This document shows positions 9,968 to 19,026 of a DNA stretch of 64,000 bases, piece by piece. The notes below the pieces were generated by a model. It searched no databases. It was given only the letters and a program-made list of their open reading frames with translations, and was not told the DNA's origin. Numbering within the stretch: position 1 is the first letter of the stretch; the number at the start of each line of letters is the position of its first letter. The DNA lies in NCBI GenBank assembly GCA_028873695.1, contig JAPPNU010000008.1, positions 233,299 through 297,298 on the forward strand, read 5' to 3'. This DNA is from Gemmatimonadota bacterium. GTDB lineage: Bacteria > Latescibacterota > UBA2968 > GCA-2709665. The position numbers were made by a program, and so were the translations under genes.

Positions 9968-10165
9968 ATGGCACACGACGGCGGAAGGCTGAAGATCACC
10001 CAGGTACGCAGTTCGATATCCAGAAATGAAAAGCAGCGGCGTACGCTCGCCGCTCTCGGAATACGCCGTATTCGACATAGTGTGGTCCACGACGACACGG
10101 TGCAGATCCGCGGTATGGTCAACGCGGTTGCACACCTTGTGGAGGTGGAACCGGAAGACGGCTGA
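9968..10165 (+). CDS. rpmD: 50S ribosomal protein L30
   Basis: Small peripheral 50S protein. It is 65 residues from ATG 9968, six bases after rpsE. The L30 core [20 protein letters not shown] followed by [20 protein letters not shown] matches the family, as does its position between S5 and L15. Confidence 0.96.
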   Translation: MAHDGGRLKITQVRSSISRNEKQRRTLAALGIRRIRHSVVHDDTVQIRGMVNAVAHLVEVEPEDG

Positions 10166-10241
10166 TTCCGGGGGTTGCATCTTTGCAGGGCCGGGCCGAA
10201 GGAACCGGGGTCTACTTCCCTCAAGTATAAGGGTCACGAAA

Positions 10242-10703
10242 ATGAAACCGGGAAAGCTCAAGTCTCCCGCGGGCGCCGTCAAGAGCCGCAAACGGCTGGG
10301 ATGCGGCGTTGGTTCCGGGTGCGGCAAGACGAGCGGGAAAGGGCACAAGGGCCAGAAGTCGCGTTCCGGCGCGAAGATCAGGCCGTGGTTCGAAGGCGGG
10401 CAGATGCCGCTGCAGCGCAGGTTGCCCAAAGTCGGATTCAATAGTCCTCAGAAGGTCGTCTATCAGGTTGTTAATCTGGACGATATAGCGAGGCGGGGGT
10501 TGTCCGGCGAAGTGACCCCCGAACATCTGAAGCAGACGGGTCTGATACGGTCAACCCGGCGGCCCGTGAAGATTCTGGGACGTGGTGAGATCTCCGATGC
10601 CATGCAGGTTCAGGCACACGCAGTATCTCGATCGGCCAGGGGGAAGATCGAAGCGGCTGGAGGCAGCGTCAGCCTGATGGACGCCGGATCCGGGGCGGGT
10701 TAA
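10242..10703 (+). CDS. rplO: 50S ribosomal protein L15
   Basis: Late-assembling 50S protein. ATG 10242 gives 153 residues. The glycine-rich N-terminal domain reads GCGVGSGCGKTSGKGHKGQK, followed by FEGGQMPLQRRLPKVGF, both family hallmarks. Upstream open codons in the same frame lie inside rpmD. It ends just before secY. Confidence 0.97.
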   Translation: MKPGKLKSPAGAVKSRKRLGCGVGSGCGKTSGKGHKGQKSRSGAKIRPWFEGGQMPLQRRLPKVGFNSPQKVVYQVVNLDDIARRGLSGEVTPEHLKQTGLIRSTRRPVKILGRGEISDAMQVQAHAVSRSARGKIEAAGGSVSLMDAGSGAG

Positions 10704-10718
10704 TTCGTAGAGGAGGCG

Positions 10719-12059
10719 GTGGTGCTGCAGAGTTTCCAGAGTGCGTTTCGAATCCCCGAATTGCGCAATCGCATCCTGTTCACACTGGGTATTCTTGTGG
10801 TCTTCCGGATTGGCACGTACGTGACCATTCCCGGCATCGACCCAAGGGCGCTGGACGAGTATTTCAGCAGCGCCGCTACCGGTGTCTTGGGATTCTACGA
10901 CATGTTTGCCGGCGGCGCGTTCGGCCGTGCAACCGTCTTCGCGCTTGGCATTATGCCGTATATCAGCGCCTCGATCATACTCCAGTTGATGGGCGCTGTA
11001 ATCCCGTTCTTGCAGAAGCTCCAGAAAGAGGGTGAAGAGGGACGCAAGAAGATCACCCAATATACCCGCTACGGGACCGTTGCGCTGGCCGCCGCGCAGT
11101 CTTTTGGCGTCAGCCTGTTTATGGAAAGCCTCCGGTCTCCAATCACGGGCATGCTGGTTGTGCCGGACCCGGGCCTGGGCTTTCGGTTGTTGACAATTCT
11201 GACCATCACCGCAGGAACCGTATTTGTGATGTGGCTGGGTGAGCAGATCGACGACCGGGGTATCGGCAACGGCATGTCGATGTTGATTTTCATAGGGATC
11301 ATTGCCCGTGCGCCCGCTGCGGTTATTCAGGAATATCAGGATTTCGTGGCCAACAACAAGCCCATCCTGCTGGAGCTGTTCGTGGTCGTTATTATCATCG
11401 CGGTTACGGCGCTCGTGGTGCTCATAACGCAGGGAACGCGGAAAATCCCCGTGCAATACGCCAAACGGGTCGTGGGCAGGCGCGTATACGGCGGCCAGAG
11501 CACCCACATTCCACTGAAGGTGAATACTTCGGGAGTAATGCCGATTATATTCGCGCAGGCCATTATGTTCCTGCCGTCTACTCTGGCCAATTTTTTTCCG
11601 ATGAACGAGTGGGTGCAGGATATGGCGTCCCGTTTTTCGCCGGCCACCACGTTGCACGCGCTGCCATACTGGATTCTCTACTCCGCGATGATCATCTTTT
11701 TCGCCTATTTTTATACGGCAATCGTCTTCAATCCGGTAGACCTCGCCGATAATATGAAGCGACAGGGCGGGTTCATTCCGGGGATCCGGCCCGGTCGACG
11801 CACCTCCGACTTTATAGACCGGATTCTGACCCGAATCACGCTTCCGGGATCGATCTTCCTCGCGGCGATTGCGGTCTTTCCGTTTTTCGTTATCAGTTGG
11901 GCCGACGTGAACCCCGGTCTGATTGACTTCTTCGGGGGTACCGGACTTCTGATTATCGTCGGGGTAGCGCTGGACACGCTGCAGCGGGTGGAGTCACACC
12001 TCCTCATGCGGCATTACGACGGCTTTATGAAAAAGGGAAGGTTGAGGGGCCGGAGATGA
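10719..12059 (+). CDS. secY: Preprotein translocase subunit SecY
   Basis: Channel-forming subunit of the Sec translocon in the inner membrane; it works with SecE, SecG and SecA. It is 446 residues, with about ten hydrophobic segments. The start is GTG 10719 after AGGAGG, with a second GTG one codon on. Characteristic segments are [14 protein letters not shown], the plug region [17 protein letters not shown], and the cytoplasmic loop [20 protein letters not shown] ([18 protein letters not shown]). It stands between rplO and rpmJ as in most bacteria, but map, adk and infA do not follow it. Confidence 0.98.
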   Translation: MVLQSFQSAFRIPELRNRILFTLGILVVFRIGTYVTIPGIDPRALDEYFSSAATGVLGFYDMFAGGAFGRATVFALGIMPYISASIILQLMGAVIPFLQKLQKEGEEGRKKITQYTRYGTVALAAAQSFGVSLFMESLRSPITGMLVVPDPGLGFRLLTILTITAGTVFVMWLGEQIDDRGIGNGMSMLIFIGIIARAPAAVIQEYQDFVANNKPILLELFVVVIIIAVTALVVLITQGTRKIPVQYAKRVVGRRVYGGQSTHIPLKVNTSGVMPIIFAQAIMFLPSTLANFFPMNEWVQDMASRFSPATTLHALPYWILYSAMIIFFAYFYTAIVFNPVDLADNMKRQGGFIPGIRPGRRTSDFIDRILTRITLPGSIFLAAIAVFPFFVISWADVNPGLIDFFGGTGLLIIVGVALDTLQRVESHLLMRHYDGFMKKGRLRGRR

Positions 12060-12075
12060 CCGAAAGGACAGACCG

Positions 12076-12192
12076 ATGAGGGTCCGAGCATCCGTCAAAA
12101 AACGTTGCAATCACTGCAAGGTCATTCGCCGAAAGGGCGTCGTCCGCGTGATATGCAAACACGATCCAAGTCATAAACAGAGACAGGGTTAG
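12076..12192 (+). CDS. rpmJ: 50S ribosomal protein L36, zinc form
   Basis: A 38-residue protein. It reads [20 protein letters not shown] followed by [18 protein letters not shown], with cysteines at 11, 14 and 27 and a histidine at about 32-33 as zinc ligands. It lies directly between secY and rpsM, the canonical place. It closes with TAG at 12190. Confidence 0.97.
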   Translation: MRVRASVKKRCNHCKVIRRKGVVRVICKHDPSHKQRQG

Positions 12193-12224
12193 CCCTTCGG
12201 AATCCGAACGAAGGAGGAGATACG

Positions 12225-12605
12225 ATGGCTCGTATCGCAGGTGTCGACGTTCCCCGCGAAAAGCGCGTGGAAATTGCACTGACCTATATTTATGGAATCG
12301 GCAGAAGCTCCTCAAACCGGATCCTTGAAAAAACGCAGATTTCACCGGACACCCGCGTCGACGCATTGAGCGAGGAAGACGTCACGAAACTCCGGAGCGT
12401 GATCGAGGGGGAATACCGGGTGGAAGGCAACCTCAGAAGCGAAGTGGCCATGAACATCAAGCGGCTCATGGACATCGGCTGCTACCGCGGGTTGAGGTGG
12501 CGGAGGGGGCTCCCGGTGCGCGGCCAGCGGACCCGGACGAACGCCCGGACTCGAAAAGGTCCCAAGAAGGGTCAGATTGCCAAGAGAAAGAAAGTACAAC
12601 ACTAA
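12225..12605 (+). CDS. rpsM: 30S ribosomal protein S13
   Basis: Head protein contacting the P-site tRNA and the 50S subunit. It is 126 residues from ATG 12225 after AAGGAGGAG. It begins [19 protein letters not shown] with the helix-hairpin-helix [14 protein letters not shown], and ends [20 protein letters not shown] followed by a basic tail. A family 1 inverted-repeat element begins two bases after its stop codon. Confidence 0.98.
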   Translation: MARIAGVDVPREKRVEIALTYIYGIGRSSSNRILEKTQISPDTRVDALSEEDVTKLRSVIEGEYRVEGNLRSEVAMNIKRLMDIGCYRGLRWRRGLPVRGQRTRTNARTRKGPKKGQIAKRKKVQH

Positions 12606-12607
12606 TC

Positions 12608-12777
12608 GAAGCTAAGACGCTGCGTTTAGATTCCCAGCGGTCTTCGCGCGGCTGCAAGAGCGCCGGTCGGCGTCGGTCAAACCCACCCGTATAGAAAAAT
12701 ACGGGCGGATCTTCCCGCCTTGACCGCCACTTTTTCGCTCGCGCTCGGGAACTCACCGTTAAATCTAAACAACTTCC
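12608..12777. repeat. Inverted-repeat (MITE-like) element, family 1, copy A, between rpsM and rpsK
   Basis: About 170 bp. The core from about 12634 to 12758 is nearly the same as copies B (14946) and C (18305, reverse orientation), including CGCGGCTGCAAGAGCGCCGG and TTTTTCGCTCGCGCTCGGGA. The ends form an imperfect inverted repeat (left ...GTTTAGATTCCC; right reverse complement GGAAGTTGTTTAGATTTAAC). Internal CCCGTAT...ATACGGG and GGGCGG...CCGCC pairs give further hairpin potential. The ribosome-binding site of rpsK (AAGGAGG) lies directly after it. Confidence 0.88.
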
Positions 12778-12791
12778 AAGGAGGCGATCAC

Positions 12792-13181
12792 TTGCCGCCG
12801 GAACAGAAAAGAGGCCGAAGAAGGAGCAAGCGGGTCGACGGACAGGGCGTTGCGCACATTAAGGCCACGTTCAACAATACCATCGTTACCCTGACCGACA
12901 AGGACGGACACGTGATTTCGTGGTCCACGACCGGCAAGGTGGGCTTCAAGGGTTCACGCAAGAGTACGCCGTTTGCCGCTCAGTTGGCCGCGGAAGCCGC
13001 GGCAAAGGATGCGATGTCCCTGGGGCTGCGACGTGTCGAGGTCTGGGTCAAGGGTCCAGGCGTCGGCCGCGAAGCCGCCGTCCGCGCTCTGCAGGGCGCG
13101 GGGTTGGAAATCGCGGCTATTCGTGACGTTACACCGATTCCTCACAACGGTTGCCGGCCGCCGAAGCGGCGGCGCGTATAG
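12792..13181 (+). CDS. rpsK: 30S ribosomal protein S11
   Basis: Platform protein near the E site and the anti-Shine-Dalgarno helix. TTG 12792 lies after AAGGAGG and gives 129 residues starting [15 protein letters not shown]. The motifs [20 protein letters not shown] and [18 protein letters not shown] are diagnostic. The open frame before it reads through the inverted-repeat element and is not protein-like. Confidence 0.97.
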   Translation: MPPEQKRGRRRSKRVDGQGVAHIKATFNNTIVTLTDKDGHVISWSTTGKVGFKGSRKSTPFAAQLAAEAAAKDAMSLGLRRVEVWVKGPGVGREAAVRALQGAGLEIAAIRDVTPIPHNGCRPPKRRRV

Positions 13182-13208
13182 CGGCACCCGACCTGGGAGG
13201 TCTATTGC

Positions 13209-13838
13209 ATGGCAAGGTATACGGATTCGAGTTGCAAATTGTGTCGACGTGAAGGGGTTAAGCTGTTCCTCAAGGGCGAACGCTGCTATCTGGACAAATG
13301 CTCGTTTGAAAAGCGCAGCTATGCGCCCGGCATGCACGGGCAGCGGCAGGGACGCAAACCTTCAGAATATGCCCTGCAGCTCAGGGAGAAGCAGAAGGCC
13401 AAACGCCAGTACGGCGTGCTGGAGAGTCAGTTTCGAGGTTATTATCACAAGGCCGCCCGCCGGAAGGGTGTGACCGGGGAACTCCTCCTGCAGACGCTTG
13501 AGAGCCGCCTGGACAACGTCACTCACCGGCTGGGCTTCGCGCCTTCTCACAAGGCGGCGCGTCAGCTCGTGCGCCACCGGCACATCATGGTGAACGGACG
13601 CATCGTCGACGTCCCATCCTTTCAGGTCTCGCCCGGGGATACCGTTCAGGTCCGGGAAAAGAGCCGCCAGCTGGCGTTGGTCCACGACGCCATCAAGCGG
13701 ATCGGCGAGGGACGACAGGCGTCGTGGCTGTCCCTGGACAAAGTGAATCTCACCGGAACCGTTCTCGATTATCCCGACAGGGAGGGTATTCCGACTCCCG
13801 TCGAAGAGCAACTCATCGTGGAGTTGTATTCGAAATAG
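13209..13838 (+). CDS. rpsD: 30S ribosomal protein S4, zinc form
   Basis: Primary 16S rRNA-binding protein and a translational repressor of the alpha operon in E. coli. It is 209 residues from ATG 13209 after GGGAGG. The N-terminus [16 protein letters not shown] with later CYLDKC supplies a zinc site. The S4 RNA-binding domain is seen as [20 protein letters not shown] and [20 protein letters not shown]. Confidence 0.98.
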   Translation: MARYTDSSCKLCRREGVKLFLKGERCYLDKCSFEKRSYAPGMHGQRQGRKPSEYALQLREKQKAKRQYGVLESQFRGYYHKAARRKGVTGELLLQTLESRLDNVTHRLGFAPSHKAARQLVRHRHIMVNGRIVDVPSFQVSPGDTVQVREKSRQLALVHDAIKRIGEGRQASWLSLDKVNLTGTVLDYPDREGIPTPVEEQLIVELYSK

Positions 13839-13928
13839 TCGTAGCGGCTCGACGATGAGTGGCGCCGTTTTCACAGCAGGGAACGGATTGCCATACTGTC
13901 TTACCGTGGATCCAAGGAGAATTCCTGT

Positions 13929-14945
13929 ATGAAGCCCAAGAACTTCCAGATGCCCAGATCCGTGCAGATCGATGAGGATAGCCTGACCGATTCTTACGGG
14001 ATGTTCACGGTACAACCTCTTGAACGCGGGTTTGGTACCACCATTGGCAATGCATTGCGCCGGATATTGCTCTCATCGATTGAAGGCGCGGCCGTCAAGG
14101 CCATTCGCGTGGAAGGGGTACAGCACGAGTTCTCCGTTGTACAGGGCGTCGTCGAAGACATGACTGAAATCGTACTGAATCTCAAAGAGGTAAACCTGAG
14201 GGTGCATTCGGACGAAGACAAGTTGCTTCGTATCGACAGGGAGGGGCCTGACGCGTTGACGGCGAAGGAACTGGAGGTGGACGCCGACGTCGAAGTGATG
14301 AATCCCGATCAGCACATCGCGTCTCTGGATCAGGACGGGCATCTCGAAATGGAGATCACCGTTGGCAAAGGGCGGGGTTACGTGCTGGCTGAAGAGAATG
14401 ACGTCACCGACCCGGCCACCGATACGATTATGCTCGACTCGGCGTTTTCTCCCATCAGAAAGGTGCACTACGAGGTGGACAACGCCCGCGTGGGGCAGCA
14501 GACGGACTACGACAAGCTGACGCTGACAGTCTGGACAAACGGGGCGATTCGGCCTGACGACGCCGTGTCTCATGCGGCAAAGATATTGAAGGACCACCTT
14601 GAGCTCTTCATTCACTTCGAGGAAGAGCCTGAGGAGGAGAACGAAGATCTCATCGACGAAGACACGCAGCGCGTGGCCACGCTTCTGCAGATGCCGGTGG
14701 AAGAACTGGAACTGTCGGTGCGTTCCGCCAACTGTTTGAAGGCCGCCAGTATACTGACCCTGGAAGACCTTGTCCAGAAGACCGAGACGGAAATGCTGAA
14801 GTTCCGGAATTTCGGCCGCAAATCGCTGAACGAGTTGACCGCAATCCTGGAAGGGCTGGGCATTCAGTTTGGCATGGATATATCGAAATACAGCGGGATT
14901 GCCCCGAAGAGCGAGGAAGTCGCGGTACTGGAAGATGAATTCTGA
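13929..14945 (+). CDS. rpoA: RNA polymerase alpha subunit
   Basis: Assembles as a dimer to nucleate the beta and beta-prime subunits; its C-terminal domain contacts UP elements and activators. It is 338 residues from ATG 13929 after AAGGAG. The N-terminal domain has the signature [20 protein letters not shown]. The C-terminal domain has [20 protein letters not shown] and [16 protein letters not shown]. An acidic linker ([17 protein letters not shown]) joins the two. The gene sits in its standard place after rpsD. An inverted-repeat element abuts its stop codon. Confidence 0.99.
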   Translation: MKPKNFQMPRSVQIDEDSLTDSYGMFTVQPLERGFGTTIGNALRRILLSSIEGAAVKAIRVEGVQHEFSVVQGVVEDMTEIVLNLKEVNLRVHSDEDKLLRIDREGPDALTAKELEVDADVEVMNPDQHIASLDQDGHLEMEITVGKGRGYVLAEENDVTDPATDTIMLDSAFSPIRKVHYEVDNARVGQQTDYDKLTLTVWTNGAIRPDDAVSHAAKILKDHLELFIHFEEEPEEENEDLIDEDTQRVATLLQMPVEELELSVRSANCLKAASILTLEDLVQKTETEMLKFRNFGRKSLNELTAILEGLGIQFGMDISKYSGIAPKSEEVAVLEDEF

Positions 14946-15107
14946 GAAGCTGTCTTAATGTTCCCAGCGTTCTTCGCGCGGCTGGAAAAGCGCCGGGCGG
15001 CGTTGGTCAAAGCCACCCGTATAGACAGACAGGGGCGGATTTTCCCGCCTCGACCGTCACTCTTTCGCTCGCGCTCGTGAACGCACCGGTCATTTAAAAC
15101 AGCTTCC
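14946..15107. repeat. Inverted-repeat (MITE-like) element, family 1, copy B, between rpoA and rplQ
   Basis: The element is 162 bp and begins at the base after the rpoA stop. Left end GAAGCTGTCTTAATGTTCCC and reverse-complemented right end GGAAGCTGTTTTAAATGACC form the terminal inverted repeat. The core is close to copy A base for base (CGCGGCTGGAAAAGCGCCGG, TCTTTCGCTCGCGCTCGTGA) with only scattered differences. An internal GGGCGGATTTTCCCGCC hairpin is conserved. Confidence 0.9.
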
Positions 15108-15124
15108 AAACGGAAAGACGCGTT

Positions 15125-15676
15125 ATGAGACACGGAAAACGGGGGCGCAAACTCGGGCGTACGGCCAGCCACAAGAAGGCAATGTTGAACAACATGGCCA
15201 CGTCGCTCTTCACGCACGGTTCCATACGCACGACCCACGCAAAGGCCAAGGAGTTGCGCGGCGTGGCCGAACGCCTCATTACGTTCGCGAAAAGGGGCGA
15301 CTTACACGCGAGACGACAGGTTCTCCGACGGATTCGAAACCAGCGTGTGGTTGCCAGGCTCTTCGACGAGATCGCAGTTTCGTTTTCGGAACGCAATGGC
15401 GGCTATCTCCGGTTGCTTAAACTCGGCCCCCGTCGCGGTGACCGCGTCGAAATGTGCCTGGTGGAAATGGTCGGGGAGGAATCCGGAGCCGATTCCGCCG
15501 GTCGACCGGAATCGGACGTCGATGACGGTGTCCGCAGTGAAAGCGGGGAACCGGCGGAAACTTCCGCCGGAGACGTCACCGACGCCGCGAGTCAACCGGC
15601 TTCGGAATCATCAGGCGAAACCGACTCCGGGCAAGCCGGCGAATCGAGCGAGGCCCGGGAGCGTACGAAAAAATGA
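15125..15676 (+). CDS. rplQ: 50S ribosomal protein L17 with long acidic C-terminal extension
   Basis: L17 lies near the tunnel exit and is normally the last gene of the alpha operon. The first ~118 residues are a standard L17: MRHGKRGRKLGRTASHKKAM, LFTHGSIRTTHAKAKELRG and a GPRRGDRVEMCLVEMV end. About 65 further residues are low-complexity, rich in Ser, Glu, Ala, Gly and Asp. They are in frame and end AGESSEARERTKK, with no stop lost at the usual end, so the tail appears genuine. The stop codon overlaps the ATG of the next gene. Confidence 0.96.
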   Translation: MRHGKRGRKLGRTASHKKAMLNNMATSLFTHGSIRTTHAKAKELRGVAERLITFAKRGDLHARRQVLRRIRNQRVVARLFDEIAVSFSERNGGYLRLLKLGPRRGDRVEMCLVEMVGEESGADSAGRPESDVDDGVRSESGEPAETSAGDVTDAASQPASESSGETDSGQAGESSEARERTKK

Positions 15677-16977
15677 GCCCGTTGCGCCGTGACAGTTTCG
15701 GGACGAGAGGGCAAATCGACAGACCGGTCGATTTGCCCTTTGTATTCCCGGCCTTTCTGCGGGAGATCCTCGTCTGCCTTTGCCTCGCCCTTGGCTTCTT
15801 GTCGGGCGCCGCAGTCGCATCCGGCCGGACCCATGAGGAATTCCGGGGATTGTGGGTGGCTCGCCACTGGCTGAAGAATCGTGAGCAGGCCATGCGCGCG
15901 GTGCGCATCGCCGTAAACGCCCGGTTGAACGCGCTCCTGGTTCAGGTCCGGGGAAGAGGCGATGCCTTCTACCGCAGCCGTCTTGTACCCAGATCGGATT
16001 CCCTGTCCGATCCCGAGTTCGATCCACTTGCGCTTCTCGTGGAAGAAGGGCGCCGGGCCGGTCTGGAAGTACACGCGTGGGTGAACATGTACCTGACCTG
16101 GAAACCCACAGAGCAGCGGCCGGCGTCGCCGAGACATCTATTCCTTCGACGCCCCGAATGGTTCATGCGATCCGCGGACGGGATCGATATGGGGCGCGTC
16201 GCGCTCGACGGCGTCGATCTTGTCAAGCGCGGGGTGACGGGGAGATTCCTTTCGCCCGGCATTCCCGAAGTCAGAGCCCATCTGCTCGGGGTCATTGAAG
16301 AGATCGTGGACGAGTACGATATCGACGGTATTCACATGGACTATGTACGGTACCCGAATATCCACTACGACTACAGTCCCGCCGTGAGTGAAGCGTTCAA
16401 GACGCGCTACGGTTTCGACCCCCCCGGCCGGAATGACAGGGACGCGGGCGCCGGCGCGGGCGCGGCCGATGTCAGGAAATTATGGCATCGATGGCGCAGC
16501 GAACAGGTCAGTCTGCTTGTCGGCCAGGTGCGTGAGGCGATGGCGCGGCGTAAGCCCGCTGTCAGGTTGTCTGCCGCTGTAAAACCGGACATAGAATCCG
16601 CACACACGCAGTACGGACAGGACTGGATGGAATGGAGCAACGGGGGGCTCGTGGACTTCGTGGTGCCGATGTTCTATGAGGGATCTACGCTGGAAATCGA
16701 ACGCCAGATGGCCGAGGCAAGGAAGCGTGTGAAAAAGGCGGTTCTGTACGCCGGAATCGGGATCTGGAACCAGAATGCCGACGAAACGGTGGCTCAGATT
16801 GAGATCGCGCGCCGCAAGGGTTTTCAGGGCGTCGTGTTTTTTTCCGTGGATGGATTCGTACAACAGAAGGGGCTGACCGGAGACCTGAATGAGGGTCCGT
16901 TTCGAACGCCGTCCGCCCTTCTGAAGGAGGAGGACACGCGTGTTGAAACCCAGGCGGGGCGATCAGGTCGAGATTGA
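15673..16977 (+). CDS. Secreted glycosyl-hydrolase-like protein, GHL10 / DUF187 type
   Basis: It is 434 residues. The pattern EEFRGLWVARHW, then a TIM-barrel-like series (LLVQVRGRGDAFYRSRLVP, GLEVHAWVNMYL, YDIDGIHMDYVRYP, IHYDYSPAVSEAFKTRYGFD) is that of the glycosyl hydrolase-like 10 family, whose members are thought to act on glycans or peptidoglycan. A hydrophobic stretch at about residues 28-50 (LREILVCLCLALGFLSGAAVASG) looks like a signal peptide with an unusually long lead. The ATG overlaps the rplQ stop (ATGA) and no ATG, GTG or TTG suitable as a later start exists before the signal. A terminator-like hairpin lies inside codons 13-22. Substrate unknown. Confidence 0.85.
   Translation: MSPLRRDSFGTRGQIDRPVDLPFVFPAFLREILVCLCLALGFLSGAAVASGRTHEEFRGLWVARHWLKNREQAMRAVRIAVNARLNALLVQVRGRGDAFYRSRLVPRSDSLSDPEFDPLALLVEEGRRAGLEVHAWVNMYLTWKPTEQRPASPRHLFLRRPEWFMRSADGIDMGRVALDGVDLVKRGVTGRFLSPGIPEVRAHLLGVIEEIVDEYDIDGIHMDYVRYPNIHYDYSPAVSEAFKTRYGFDPPGRNDRDAGAGAGAADVRKLWHRWRSEQVSLLVGQVREAMARRKPAVRLSAAVKPDIESAHTQYGQDWMEWSNGGLVDFVVPMFYEGSTLEIERQMAEARKRVKKAVLYAGIGIWNQNADETVAQIEIARRKGFQGVVFFSVDGFVQQKGLTGDLNEGPFRTPSALLKEEDTRVETQAGRSGRD
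15709..15738 (+). terminator. Terminator-like hairpin inside the start of the GHL10 gene
   Basis: Perfect 12 bp stem GGGCAAATCGAC / GTCGATTTGCCC (15709-15720 with 15727-15738), six-base loop AGACCG, then TTTGTATT. It lies 33 bases after the rplQ stop, where an operon terminator is expected, but also within the reading frame of the next gene. The T-run is short, so it may act as a partial terminator or attenuator. Confidence 0.6.
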
Positions 16978-18304
16978 CGTCGAACGGCTGGATCGACGCG
17001 GAAACGGTCTGGGCCGGATGGGCGCGTATACCGTGCTTGTCCGGGGCGCGGTTCCCGGAGACCGGGTCTGGGCGCGTGTACGCAAAGTCAGGAATCGGCT
17101 GCGCAGGGCTGAAGCCAGCCTGGAGGAGCTCCTCTCCTCCCGTATTGAGCGGTCGCCTGCGCGCTGTTCCCACTTCGAGATCTGCGGCGGCTGTCTGTGG
17201 CAGGACATTCCCTACGACGCCCAGGTTCGATTGAAGCAGGACCTGGTTCGGAACTGTCTGGCGGAGGCCGGAATAGATACGAAACTGGACGCGCCACTGC
17301 CATCCGCAGAACCGTTCTTCTACCGCAACAAGATGGAATTCTCCTTCGGTTCGTCGCCGGAAGGGCGTACGGAGGTGGGTCTGCACGTCTGGGGGCGTTT
17401 CGACCGGGTATTCGACCTGGACGCGTGTTATCTCCAGTCTGAATCGTCCAACCGCATCGTCGATCGCGTCAGGGACTTCGTCAGTTCGCACTCCGTATAT
17501 CATCTGAAGCGCCACGAGGGTCTGCTCAGATTCCTGACCATACGCGAAGGCAAACAGACGGGCGAAACCATGGTCGTGCTGACCACGTCGGGGGAGGCGT
17601 TTCCCGAGGCCGAGTCACTCGGAAAGATGCTGGAGGAGGCGTTTCCGGAGGTCAAGAGCGTTATCCGCAGCGTCAATCTGCGGCGCGCTCAGGTGGCCAT
17701 CGGCGACCGCGAAGAGGTGCTCGCGGGGACGGGTACGGTAAGAGAGAAACTGGGTGATTTCACCTTCGAGATATCGCCGGGCTCATTCTTCCAGACCAAC
17801 ACCCGCCAGGCCAGGCATCTCTACCGGCGGGTGGTTGAGTTGGCCGACCCCCGTCCGGACGACCGGATTCTGGACGTGTATTGCGGAACCGGCGCGATTT
17901 CGCTGCACCTTTCGCGCAAGGCCGGCTATGTGCTCGGCGTTGAGGCGGGTGAGGGGGCGGTTCGGGACGCGGTCCGCAACAGCGCCATAAACGGCGTGTC
18001 CAACTGCCGGTTTATCGCGGGCGCGGCGGAAGATATCCTTTGGCAGATACGTGAGCGGGGAGAACGTTTTGAAACCGTGGTCACCGATCCGCCGCGGCCG
18101 GGTATGCATATGAAGGCCATAGCGGCGATCTGTGACCTGCGCCCGCGGCGCATTGTATATGTTTCGTGTAACCCGGAGGCGCTGGGCGCGGACCTGAACC
18201 GGTTGGCGTCTTCAGGCTACAGGACCGACTACGTGCAGCTTGTGGATATGTTTCCCCATACACCGCACTGCGAGGTGGTGGCTCGGTTAAGTCACAATGC
18301 CTGA
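16940..18304 (+). CDS. 23S rRNA (uracil-5-)-methyltransferase, RlmD/RumA family
   Basis: SAM-dependent RNA m5U methyltransferase of 454 residues. An N-terminal TRAM domain (DQVEIDVERLDRRGNGLGR) is followed by iron-sulfur cysteines C76, C82 and C85 (CSHFEICGGC) and a fourth in FDLDACYLQ. The catalytic domain has the SAM motif DVYCGTGAISL, TDPPRPG and the nucleophile segment YVSCNPEAL. The start is GTG 16940 after AAGGAGGAGG; it overlaps the end of the GHL10 gene, so the two are coupled. The exact target uridine cannot be read from sequence (RlmD, RlmC and RlmCD are alike). A family 1 repeat starts at the next base after its stop. Confidence 0.93.
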   Translation: MLKPRRGDQVEIDVERLDRRGNGLGRMGAYTVLVRGAVPGDRVWARVRKVRNRLRRAEASLEELLSSRIERSPARCSHFEICGGCLWQDIPYDAQVRLKQDLVRNCLAEAGIDTKLDAPLPSAEPFFYRNKMEFSFGSSPEGRTEVGLHVWGRFDRVFDLDACYLQSESSNRIVDRVRDFVSSHSVYHLKRHEGLLRFLTIREGKQTGETMVVLTTSGEAFPEAESLGKMLEEAFPEVKSVIRSVNLRRAQVAIGDREEVLAGTGTVREKLGDFTFEISPGSFFQTNTRQARHLYRRVVELADPRPDDRILDVYCGTGAISLHLSRKAGYVLGVEAGEGAVRDAVRNSAINGVSNCRFIAGAAEDILWQIRERGERFETVVTDPPRPGMHMKAIAAICDLRPRRIVYVSCNPEALGADLNRLASSGYRTDYVQLVDMFPHTPHCEVVARLSHNA

Positions 18305-18466
18305 GAAGCCGTTTTAAAATTGCCGGCGCGTTCCCGAGCGCGAGCGAAAAAGTGGCGGTCAAGGCGGGAAAACCCGCCCACATTTGTCTAAACGGGTGGG
18401 TTTGACCAACGCCGGCCGGCGCTTTTGCAGCCGTGCGAAGACCGCAGGGAATTTTTAGACGGATTC
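18305..18466. repeat. Inverted-repeat (MITE-like) element, family 1, copy C, reverse orientation
   Basis: 162 bp, the same length as copy B, beginning at the first base after the methyltransferase stop. Read as the reverse complement it aligns almost base for base with copies A and B (for example CGCTCGCGCTCGGGAACGCG and GTTGGTCAAACCCACCCGTT). Terminal repeats: left GAAGCCGTTTTAAAATTGCC; reverse-complemented right GAATCCGTCTAAAAATTCCC. It lies between the convergent methyltransferase and greA genes. Confidence 0.9.
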
Positions 18467-18552
18467 TGAAGTTCGGGATTGTCGCAGGAACGGAACCGAA
18501 GAAGCAGAGGATGAGAGTTTTCTCTGCGTTTCGAGTCTGAAGCACTCGTGGG

Positions 18553-19026
18553 TCAATCTCTGCTGATGTCCAGAATCTCGTAGGCGAGCGTACCCACCGG
18601 AACCTTCGCTTCCACATGCTCTCCAACGCTTTTACCCAGAAGCGCGCGGCCAACAGGAGACTGCGTTGAGATTTTATTCTGTTCGAAATCCGCTTCGTCG
18701 GTGGAAACCAGTGTATAGCGGATCTGTTCGCCGGTCCTGCGGTCCTTTAAAGTGACCGTGGCTCCGAGGTAGGCCTTATCCTTGTCCATGAGACTTTCGT
18801 CGATGATTTCAGACCGAACCAGCTTGTCCTGGAGTTCGGCGATTTTCTTCTCGACGAACATCTGACGTTCCTTGGCGCTATGGTATTCCGCGTTCTCGCT
18901 CAGGTCTCCATGTTCCCGGGCTCTGGCGATTGCGTCGATAACCGCCGGGCGTTCCCGGGTCCTGAGCCGCTCAAGTTCCGTGCGGATCTTGTTGTAACCG
19001 TCTTTTGTGAGATAAAGCCGATCCAT
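18553..19026 (-). CDS. greA: Transcription elongation factor GreA
   Basis: Rescues backtracked RNA polymerase by stimulating transcript cleavage. It is 157 residues, the family length, with the N-terminal coiled coil bearing the acidic tip (RAREHGDLSENAEYHSAKER) and the C-terminal FKBP-like domain (ISTQSPVGRALLGKSVGE, YEILDISRD). The ATG at 19026 follows AGGAAGCGAG. A good promoter lies about 150 bases upstream, back to back with that of the DHDPS-family gene. Confidence 0.98.
   Translation of the reverse strand: MDRLYLTKDGYNKIRTELERLRTRERPAVIDAIARAREHGDLSENAEYHSAKERQMFVEKKIAELQDKLVRSEIIDESLMDKDKAYLGATVTLKDRRTGEQIRYTLVSTDEADFEQNKISTQSPVGRALLGKSVGEHVEAKVPVGTLAYEILDISRD

Noticed and set aside
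12720..12791. N-terminal extension of S11 through the repeat
   Set aside because: The TTG at 12792 has an ideal ribosome-binding site and gives a standard S11; the upstream codons are repeat sequence.
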